NCBI GenBank assembly: GCA_037446035.1
Contig: JBBIJJ010000164.1
Coordinates: forward strand, 1-7,977
Length of the DNA: 7,977 nucleotides
Reading direction: 5' to 3'
Source of the DNA: DSNY01 sp037446035
GTDB lineage: Bacteria > Pseudomonadota > Gammaproteobacteria > Burkholderiales > Burkholderiaceae_F
Below are positions 1-4,774 of this stretch, piece after piece. The position numbers and the translations under genes are program-made. The stretch's first letter is position 1; each line of letters starts with the position of its first letter. The notes under the pieces were generated by a model. It made no database searches. It saw nothing but the letters and a program-made list of their open reading frames with translations, and had not been told where the DNA came from.

Positions 1-356
1 GGCTGATAGGTGGCGCAGGTTTCCAGCGCCGAGATCACGTGCACCAGCCCCGGCGCATCGCCGCGCGCGGCCAGCACCTTGGCCACCACCTCCTCCTTGC
101 GGATGTGGGCCTTGGCGATGTGTCCGATCGTCGCGCCATGCTCGGCGGCCGGCGCCTGCGCGTTGGCACGGATGCGCTCGCGCAGCGGCAGCGCGAACTG
201 CGGGTAGTCGAAGATGCGGATGCTGCGCGAGTTGAGAAAACTCGTCCTGCCTTCGGCAAAGCATGCCCCGGGCAAGGTCCCGGTGATGACGATGCGGTCG
301 TAGCACGACAGCACACCCGTCAAGTTCTCCGCGTACCGCGTCGTGAGCAGTTCCAT
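1..356 (-). CDS. N-terminal part of an uncharacterised, often multicopy family protein (cut by window edge)
   Basis: The frame is open from an ATG at 356-354 to the window edge, giving 118 residues that begin MELLTTRYAENLTGVLSCYD. A GGAGG Shine-Dalgarno (366-362) lies 5 nt before the ATG. The segment TGVLSCYDRIVITGTLPG and the later GDAPGLVHVISALETC resemble, from memory, an uncharacterised bacterial family with the signature GVLSGFDR-VFRGTL near the N-terminus followed by a GLV-x-(I/V)-(L/F)SA-x-E-x-C motif. That family is usually annotated hypothetical and often occurs in several copies per genome. I see no signal peptide or membrane segment. It starts 39 bp after the stop of P1 on the same strand, so it could be cotranscribed, but as a possible mobile or accessory gene it may simply have landed there. 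The C-terminal part is outside the window, so intactness cannot be judged. The family assignment is from memory and function is unknown. Confidence 0.7.
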   Translation of the reverse strand, partial: MELLTTRYAENLTGVLSCYDRIVITGTLPGACFAEGRTSFLNSRSIRIFDYPQFALPLRERIRANAQAPAAEHGATIGHIAKAHIRKEEVVAKVLAARGDAPGLVHVISALETCATYQ

Positions 357-729
357 CCCGGCCTCCGCAGTGCTGCACCTTGCCGGGACGCAAGGCTACT
401 TTCCTGTTTGGTTCCGGCTCGTCCGGCTTAGGTAGAAGCCGATGCTCGGATTGCGCTGGTCCTTGTCCAGCGTGAACTTGTTGCTGATCGCACCGGTGAG
501 CGTGACGTCGACCTTGTTGCTGCCGGTGTTGCGCACGAAGTTCATGTTGCCGCGGTTCAGGCTCAGCATCTGGCCGGCATTCAGACTGACGGTCTGGGTC
601 TGGTCCTGCCGCGTCGGGCCGGAGCCGGTGAAGAAGCCGTACTGCACGGTGCACTCGTTGGCGGCCCATACGGGCGCCGCGGCAGCCGCGGCGAGCGCGA
701 GCAGCGCATGACGGGCGGCGAAGTTCCTC

Positions 730-732
730 TCA
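730..732. repeat. Target-site duplication, left copy (TCA)
   Basis: TCA directly abuts the left terminal repeat. The matching TCA at 875-877 abuts the right one. On the gene strand this is TGA of ATG AGT GAG in P1, duplicated by the insertion. Confidence 0.8.
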
Positions 733-874
733 GAAGGTGTGAATCTTTCTACTGCGCAGCGCGCTGGCGTCGTTGCGCGGTGCTCGGGCCTGGCCTATCC
801 GCTTGATATGTCTCGGCCCTGCGGCTGCGTGCGCCTAGCCGGCGGACCGCTCGCGACGAAATCTTCACACCTTC
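733..874. mobile_element. 142-bp MITE-like element with terminal inverted repeats
   Basis: The ends are inverted repeats. The left end reads GAAGGTGTGAATCTTTC, and the right end read on the minus strand gives GAAGGTGTGAAGATTTC: 11 identical bases, 15 of 17 overall. The element is flanked by TCA on both sides (730-732 and 875-877), a 3-bp target duplication. It has no coding capacity. Its interior holds complementary stretches (GGGCC near 790 and GGCCC near 815) that could fold into a hairpin. The insertion lies exactly between codons 2 and 4 of P1, and its removal repairs that gene, which strongly supports these borders. The GAAGGTGTGAA end resembles, from memory, IS5-family ends such as GGAAGGTGCGAA, and some IS5 subgroups make 3-bp TNA duplications. 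An IS5-related non-autonomous element or internally deleted IS is therefore plausible. The family call is inference; the structure is seen directly. Confidence 0.88.
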
Positions 875-877
875 TCA
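875..877. repeat. Target-site duplication, right copy (TCA)
   Basis: This is the partner of the TCA at 730-732. Collapsing the two copies to one restores the P1 reading frame, which confirms the length of the duplication better than the 3-base match alone. Confidence 0.8.
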
Positions 878-890
878 CTCATGGTGCATT

Positions 891-896
891 CCTCCT
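891..896 (-). promoter_or_regulatory. Strong Shine-Dalgarno of P1
   Basis: AGGAGG on the minus strand lies 8 nt before ATG 882. Its first base is also the last base of the P2 stop codon TGA (898-896), so the two genes were translationally adjacent. This site fixes the original P1 start, which would otherwise be hidden by the insertion. Confidence 0.75.
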
Positions 897-1390
897 CAGC
901 GGGGGTGATGGGCGCCGGCGCGCGGGCGCTGCGCCGGGGCGTTGATCGGGTGGGCCACCGACGCCCGGGCGACGGCGGACGCGCCCTCGGCGGCGATCGC
1001 CGCGCTCGCCTCACGGTGGGCCCGCGACGGTCCGGCCGTCGCCGAGCGCGATGGCAGGCACTCCAGCCGCAGCAGCCTCGCGCGGGTGCCGTAGCTGCCC
1101 TGCGTCGGGTCGGCCTGGCCGCGCTTGAGCTGCCGGTTCGGTGCGCCTGCCAGCGTGGGGTGAACATCATGCGGACCGTCGTTGCGCAGGGCATCGAGCC
1201 AGTCGATCTGCTGGCGCGTGACGTCGCCGACGCTGAGCACGGCCACCGTCGTCAGCAGCGGCCGCCTGGCGGCGCTGTCGTCCAGGTGCCTGATCGTGGC
1301 GCGGCACTCGTCGGCGGCCTGGACCGTGGCGAGCGCGGTCATCCGCGCGCTCGCGATGGAGGGCTTGCGCAGGGCATCGGGCGGACGCAT
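896..1390 (-). CDS. P2, small secreted protein, paralogue of P3, with a C-terminal extension
   Basis: This is a 164-residue frame starting at ATG 1390, with AGGAG about 10 nt upstream. Residues 1-26 end in VQA followed by ADEC, matching the cleavage region of the paralogues (VWA-ANEC, ALA-AQEC). However, the stretch contains Arg and Pro and is a poor hydrophobic core, so export may be weakened. The 86-residue core from ECRATIRH to RLECLP aligns without gaps to P3 (61 of 86 identical by my count), including the invariant TTVAVLSVGDVTRQ and two cysteines that could form a disulphide. P3 ends six residues after LECLP, whereas P2 runs on for about 50 low-complexity Ala/Arg/Pro residues, ending 13 bp before P1. 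The tail may be real or may follow loss of an earlier stop. It is divergent from the TPR gene at 1563, with the repeated 17-bp motif 77 nt upstream. Function unknown; periplasmic or extracellular location is inferred. Confidence 0.8.
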   Translation of the reverse strand: MRPPDALRKPSIASARMTALATVQAADECRATIRHLDDSAARRPLLTTVAVLSVGDVTRQQIDWLDALRNDGPHDVHPTLAGAPNRQLKRGQADPTQGSYGTRARLLRLECLPSRSATAGPSRAHREASAAIAAEGASAVARASVAHPINAPAQRPRAGAHHPR

Positions 1391-1562
1391 GGAACGCGGG
1401 CTCCTTCGGTGGCCGGTCGGCGGGTCCGGATGGCGCGCAGTGTTCAGCCGGCCGGCGTCGACGCGTACCCCAGGAAATGAGGGGATCGCCGCCTGCGCCA
1501 CCGGGCGACGGCTTAGATAAGCTGTGCCGCATCGATCGATGCCGGCGGCACGGAGCCCCACG
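1391..1562. promoter_or_regulatory. Divergent intergenic region between P2 and the first TPR gene
   Basis: This 172-bp stretch must hold the start signals for both P2 (leftward) and the TolB-like/TPR gene (rightward). The one clear element is the repeated 17-bp motif at 1468-1484, oriented toward P2. A GGAG Shine-Dalgarno (1552-1555) precedes ATG 1563. I could not identify convincing sigma-70 -35/-10 boxes in either direction. Confidence 0.5.
1468..1484 (-). promoter_or_regulatory. Repeated upstream motif, copy A (toward P2)
   Basis: On the minus strand the sequence is CCCCTCATTTCCTGGGG, identical over 17 bp to copy B at 3609-3625. It ends 77 nt before the P2 start codon. The CCCC/GGGG ends could pair in RNA around a 9-nt loop, or the whole could be a protein-binding or promoter element. 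Sequence just downstream (GGGGT-R-CGC, then CCGGCCGGC) is also partly shared with copy B. Confidence 0.65.
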
Positions 1563-3179
1563 ATGACCCGGACGCAGCTGGGCCGATGGTTGGTGTTCGG
1601 CGTGTTCGCCGCAGTGGCGCTCGCCGCAGCGGTGATCGTGCAGTTGTCGCAGCCGCCGCTGTCGCCGGGCGAAGTGTGCGCGCGCGAGCTGGCGAGGAAG
1701 CTCGACCACGCGCTCGACCGCCCGCGCAGCTACGACGCGCCGGGCGTGGCGGTGTTCGCGCTTGCCACGCCGGCGGACGACCGCGAGTTGGCCCACCTCA
1801 GCAGTGCGCTGTGCGATGCGCTGGTCGAGCAACTGTTGCGGCAAGGCTCGCTGCGGCTGCCGTCGTGCGCCTCGGCGCGGGTGGCGGCCGAGGCCGGTGT
1901 GCGCGGCCCGCAGCTCGCGCACCTGCTCGGCGTCGACTACGCAGTGCAGGGATCGATCGCCCGCCTGCCGGACGGTCGCTTCCGCACGCAGGTGGCGATG
2001 GCGCGCCTGCGCGACGAGAAGGCCCAGTGGCAGATCGACGAGGAGGTCGACGATGCGCGGCTGCAGGAGCTGCTCGCTCAGGTGACGACGCGCATCGCCG
2101 CCAGTGCCGGGCGTCCGCTGGCCACCGACGAGCAGCGCATCGATCCGAAGGCCTACGGCAAGTACCTGCGCGCCGTGCAGCTGACCGCGCGCCGCAACGT
2201 CGATGAGATGCGCGAGGCGCTGCGGCTGGTCGACGAGGTCCTGGCAATCGCGCCCGACTACGTGCCGGCGCTATACATGCGGCTCGCATTGACCAGCCAG
2301 CTGCTGAGCGCCGGTCCACCGCCGGGCGCGACCGCGCCTGGCGACGATGGCCAGGCGCGGCAGGCGGCGATGCTGCGCGAGATCGACAGCCTCGGCCGCC
2401 GCCTGCTGGCGGCCGATCCGACCGACTGGCGCGCGCACACGCTGCTGTTGAATTTCGCGTTCCAGAACCGGCGCTGGAGCGAGGGCTTCGCCCATGCCGA
2501 CGCGCTGACCCGCGGTAACCGGCGCGCCGGCGGCCTGCGCATCAATGCCCGCCTGCACCTGTACGCGGGCTACCTGAAGCGTGGCCAGGAGCTCGCGCTG
2601 GAGGCGGCGCGTCTGGATCCGCTGAGCGCCGAGAACTACATGGCGCTGGCGCAGGCCTTCGGGCTGGCCGGCGAGGATGCGCGGATGTCGGAGTTCGCTG
2701 GCATCGCCGCCGAGCGCGGCGTCAAGCGGGCGGCCCTGTACGACGCGTTCAGCGCGCTGCGGCGCAAAGACTGGGCGGCATTCGAGCCGGCGTTCGTCGG
2801 CTGGCAGGCGGCGTCGGGCCACGCGGGCGACTGGCCGGCGGCGGTGGCGCGCGCGGTCGCCGATCCGTCGCGGCGCGCTGCCGCGCTCGATGCGCTGGCG
2901 GCGCAGGACGTGCGCACGCGCGCGTCGATGGCCGGGTTCTTCCTCGAGTTCGGGCTGATGGGCGATGTCGAGCGCGGGGTAGCCGCGATCGTTGAGCGCT
3001 CGCGCCTGCGGCCGGCCGGCTGGCTCGAGTACCTGTGGTGGCCCGAGCTGTCGGCGTTACGCGGACACGCGGACTTTGGGCAGGCGATGGAGAACCTCGC
3101 GCTGGCGGCGCTGTGGCGCGAGCGCGGCGCCCAGGACCGTTGCGAACTGCAGTCCAACGGCGGCTGGCGCTGTTCCTAG
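1563..3179 (+). CDS. Membrane-anchored TolB-like/TPR protein 1
   Basis: This is a 538-residue protein. ATG 1563 is preferred because GGAG lies 7 nt upstream and the membrane anchor then starts at once; ATG 1539 is an alternative. Residues 1-8 are cytoplasmic and 9-27 form one transmembrane helix, so the rest is periplasmic. Residues about 58-162 match the TolB-like N-terminal domain found in CadC-like and adenylate-cyclase-type regulators: GVAVFALA, then SALCDALVEQLL, then LGVDYAVQGSI and a following QWQIDEE strand. Conserved Cys84 and Cys102 could form a disulphide. From about residue 195 to the end come helical TPR-type repeats, for example EVLAIAPDYVPALYMR and LEAARLDPLSAENYMALAQA. The C-terminus WWPEL to CELQSNGGWRC is closely shared with the protein at 4775-6403. 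Unlike CadC-type proteins it has no winged-helix domain. It is divergent from P2, and a sensory or scaffolding periplasmic role is inferred. Confidence 0.85.
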   Translation: MTRTQLGRWLVFGVFAAVALAAAVIVQLSQPPLSPGEVCARELARKLDHALDRPRSYDAPGVAVFALATPADDRELAHLSSALCDALVEQLLRQGSLRLPSCASARVAAEAGVRGPQLAHLLGVDYAVQGSIARLPDGRFRTQVAMARLRDEKAQWQIDEEVDDARLQELLAQVTTRIAASAGRPLATDEQRIDPKAYGKYLRAVQLTARRNVDEMREALRLVDEVLAIAPDYVPALYMRLALTSQLLSAGPPPGATAPGDDGQARQAAMLREIDSLGRRLLAADPTDWRAHTLLLNFAFQNRRWSEGFAHADALTRGNRRAGGLRINARLHLYAGYLKRGQELALEAARLDPLSAENYMALAQAFGLAGEDARMSEFAGIAAERGVKRAALYDAFSALRRKDWAAFEPAFVGWQAASGHAGDWPAAVARAVADPSRRAAALDALAAQDVRTRASMAGFFLEFGLMGDVERGVAAIVERSRLRPAGWLEYLWWPELSALRGHADFGQAMENLALAALWRERGAQDRCELQSNGGWRCS

Positions 3180-3188
3180 AACCCAATC

Positions 3189-3602
3189 TCAAAACCCCCG
3201 ACGGTCGCGTTGCGACGAGAAGCGGTCGGATGCGAGGCGGCGCGCGAAGGACAGTAGCGTGGCCTGCGGCCGAGCGCGCCAACGACGCAGACGCAGCCGC
3301 GCCAGAAGCCACAAGACCGCGCCCACCGCCGACCAGGCGGTCAACGCAAGCCACGCGTCCCAGGCGGCGTCCGACCACGGCGGCTCGACCACGAGGCGGC
3401 TGAATCCGTGCAGCGCGTACGCGCCGGCGGCCGCGGCGAGCGCCACATACGCGCGGTCGCTGCGCCGGTAGTAGGCGATCGCGCCCATCACCAGCGCCAG
3501 CATCGCCGCCGCGGTGGCCAGCACCTGCGGCAGCGTGGCGGCCAGCGCGACGCGCCATTGCCAGGCCGCGCGCAGCTCGGTTTCGGCGCTCGGCGAAACC
3601 CA
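3189..3602 (-). pseudogene. Relic of a 7TM-type sensor histidine kinase
   Basis: The minus frame from Trp at 3602 to a TGA at 3191-3189 reads WVSPSAETELRAAWQWRVAL, then three hydrophobic helices: QVLATAAAMLALVMGAIAYY, AYVALAAAAGAYALHGFSRL and AWLALTAWSAVGAVLWLLAR. The order of an Arg/Trp-rich approach, YYRRSDRAYVAL, LHGFSRLVVEPPWSD and W-x-ALTAWS recalls, from memory, the first helices of 7TM-DISM-like sensor kinases. The frame has no ATG, GTG or TTG start before the first helix; the first are GTG inside the first helix and ATG at 3524. It lacks HisKA or HATPase_c domains and ends in an Arg-rich tail. Both ends of the parent gene are therefore missing. It points toward the first TPR gene, which stops 9 bp away, and its upstream homology ends near copy B of the repeated motif. 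It may be the decayed partner kinase of the response regulator at 4102. A free-standing three-helix membrane protein starting within this frame is the alternative. Confidence 0.5.
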
Positions 3603-3608
3603 CCGGGC

Positions 3609-3625
3609 CCCCTCATTTCCTGGGG
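3609..3625 (+). promoter_or_regulatory. Repeated upstream motif, copy B (toward P3)
   Basis: CCCCTCATTTCCTGGGG is identical to copy A. It ends 76 nt before the P3 start codon TTG 3702, almost the same spacing as copy A to P2 (77 nt). It is followed by T-GCGC and then GCGGCCGGCGG, similar to the region after copy A. Confidence 0.65.
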
Positions 3626-3691
3626 TGCGCAGCCGTGCGGCCGGCGGTCAACATGCCGGTACGGCGCATCGGTGCGCCGTCGATTGCGCAC

Positions 3692-3696
3692 GGAGG
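3692..3696 (+). promoter_or_regulatory. Shine-Dalgarno that decides the TTG start of P3
   Basis: GGAGG stands 5 nt before TTG 3702. No ATG or GTG lies in the P3 frame between copy B and the signal peptide, so this site and the compact signal peptide that follows support TTG as the start. Confidence 0.6.
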
Positions 3697-3701
3697 CCGC
3701 A

Positions 3702-4058
3702 TTGCGAACCGCTGGACCGGCGAGACGCTGTATCGCGGCGCTGCTGCTCGCGGCCGCGCCCGCACTGGCGCTGGCGGCGCAGGAGTGCCGGGTCACGATC
3801 AGGCACTTCGGCGACGGCGCGGCGCGGCGCGCGCCGCTGACGACCGTGGCCGTGCTAAGCGTGGGCGACGTGACGCGGCAGGAACTCGACTGGCTCGGCT
3901 CGGTGCGCAACGACGGCGCGCACGACGTCCGCATCGAGCTGGCCGGCGCGGCCAGCCGCGAGCTGGCGCGCGCGCAGTCCGATCCGCTGCAAGGCGACTA
4001 CGGGCAGCGCGTGCGGCTGCTGCGGCTCGAATGCCTGCCGACGCGCGCGGCCAAATGA
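3702..4058 (+). CDS. P3, small secreted protein
   Basis: This is a 118-residue protein starting at TTG, chosen for the GGAGG 5 nt upstream and because it gives a clean signal peptide: basic RTAGPARRC, a hydrophobic IAALLLAAAPALALA core, and cleavage before AQEC. The mature protein is about 93 residues, with Cys at the start (QEC) and near the end (RLECLP) that may pair after export. It is the best-preserved member of the three-gene family in this window: P2 is about 71% identical over 86 gap-free residues, and P1 shares only the TV-x4-G / VRN-x-G / L-x-GA core. It contains TTVAVLSVGDVTRQELDWL. The response regulator follows after 43 bp on the same strand, so an operon is possible. No known domain is recognised. 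A beta-rich periplasmic or extracellular protein is the most I can infer. Confidence 0.8.
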   Translation: MRTAGPARRCIAALLLAAAPALALAAQECRVTIRHFGDGAARRAPLTTVAVLSVGDVTRQELDWLGSVRNDGAHDVRIELAGAASRELARAQSDPLQGDYGQRVRLLRLECLPTRAAK

Positions 4059-4064
4059 CGCGCA

Positions 4065-4074
4065 GTTGCGCAAC
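4065..4074. promoter_or_regulatory. 10-bp palindrome upstream of the response regulator
   Basis: GTTGCGCAAC is a perfect 10-bp palindrome in the 43-bp gap between P3 and the response regulator, 27 nt before ATG 4102. It could be an operator, for instance for autoregulation, or a chance event in GC-rich DNA. No inverted-repeat terminator is evident in this gap. Confidence 0.25.
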
Positions 4075-4101
4075 ACGAGGCGCCCTTGTCACACTCGCAC
4101 C

Positions 4102-4752
4102 ATGCATCCAGTCTTGATCGTCGAAGACGACCACGCCACGCGCGAGCGACTCACCAACATCGTCGCCGCGACCGCGGGTCTGGCGCTGGCCGGCGCCGTC
4201 GGCGACCGCGCCGCGGCGCTCGCGCTGCTGGCGCAGCCCGGGTTCGCGCTGCGCGTGGCACTGGTCGATCTCGAGCTTCCGGACGGCAGCGGCATCGACG
4301 TGATCCGCGCGCTGCGCAGCCGCGCCCCCGGCGCCGACGCGATGGTCATCAGCGTCTTCGGCGACGAGGCGCACGTGCTCGCCGCCATCGAGGCCGGCGC
4401 CACCGGCTACCTGCTGAAGGACGCCGACGCCGATGCCATCGGCGCGTCGATCCTGAAACTGATCGCGGGCGAATCGCCGATCAGCGCCGCGATCGCGCGC
4501 CATCTGCTGAAGCGCTTCCGGGTCGCGCCGCCGCCGCCGGCCGCGCCGCGCCTGACGCCGCGCGAAACCGACGTGCTGCAACTGATCGCCAAGGGCCTGT
4601 CGTACGCGCGCATCGCCGACGCGCTGCAGATGTCGCCCAACACGGTGCCGTCGTACGTGAAGCAGATCTACCGCAAACTCGAAGTCAATTCGCGCGGTGA
4701 AGCCGTGTTCGAGGCGCTGCAGCTCGGGCTGCTGCGCCCGCCGCCGGGTTGA
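4102..4752 (+). CDS. NarL/LuxR-type response regulator
   Basis: This 216-residue, two-domain cytoplasmic transcription regulator has a receiver domain at residues 1-125. It shows the acidic pocket E8-D9-D10, phospho-acceptor D56 in LVDLELPDGSG, S84 (in MVIS) and K106 (in YLLKD), so all phosphorylation residues are present. A Pro-rich linker (142-149) leads to a LuxR-type helix-turn-helix (about 150-212) starting LTPRETDVLQLIAKG, with recognition region MSPNTVPSYVKQIYRKLEVN. Normal length for the family. The start ATG has no clear Shine-Dalgarno; an upstream in-frame TTG at 4066 would add 12 unlikely residues. It follows P3 by 43 bp and precedes the second TPR gene by 22 bp, suggesting one transcript. 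No intact histidine kinase is in the window, only a possible relic at 3189-3602. It is a reasonable candidate for binding the repeated motif, but that is inference. Confidence 0.93.
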   Translation: MHPVLIVEDDHATRERLTNIVAATAGLALAGAVGDRAAALALLAQPGFALRVALVDLELPDGSGIDVIRALRSRAPGADAMVISVFGDEAHVLAAIEAGATGYLLKDADADAIGASILKLIAGESPISAAIARHLLKRFRVAPPPPAAPRLTPRETDVLQLIAKGLSYARIADALQMSPNTVPSYVKQIYRKLEVNSRGEAVFEALQLGLLRPPPG

Positions 4753-4774
4753 TCCGACGCCGAGATCGCAGGTC

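Larger units (their letters stand above)
396..882 (-). pseudogene. P1, small secreted protein interrupted by a 142-bp inverted-repeat element
   Basis: The gene begins at ATG 882-880, with AGGAGG (896-891) 8 nt upstream. After ATG AGT GA the reading runs into the element at 733-874, whose first bases give AAG GTG TGA, so the present product is the pentapeptide MSEKV. Removing the element and one TCA copy gives ATG AGT GAG AGG AAC TTC and a continuous 113-residue protein. Its N-terminus has a basic start (MSERNFAARH), an Ala/Leu-rich core and a VWA-A cleavage site, followed by NECTVQYGFF: a typical Sec signal peptide. The mature part (about 88 residues) is rich in Asn, Thr, Ser and Gln and probably beta-stranded. 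It shares TV-x4-G, VRN-x-G, a later V and L-x-GA with P2 and P3, so it is a divergent paralogue lacking their C-terminal LECLP. No ATG, GTG or TTG lies in frame between the element and the signal peptide. A GTG at 647 could only give a form without signal or first Cys. Function unknown. Confidence 0.85.

Noticed and set aside
865..882. MSEKV as a leader peptide controlling P1 by attenuation, with the 12-bp inverted repeat as the switch
   Set aside because: It is tempting because the peptide has a strong Shine-Dalgarno and the repeat lies over its codons. But removing 733-874 with one TCA restores a full gene in frame, so an insertion explains the arrangement more simply.
881..1480. A plus-strand frame of 199 residues opposite P2
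   Set aside because: It is Arg/Gly-rich without signal peptide or motif, while the minus strand encodes P2, whose core is 71% identical to P3.
1468..1484. The 17-bp motif as a true palindromic operator
   Set aside because: Only the outer CCCC and GGGG are complementary. The inner nine bases show no dyad symmetry, so a classical dimer palindrome is not supported; the motif is kept as an unassigned conserved element.
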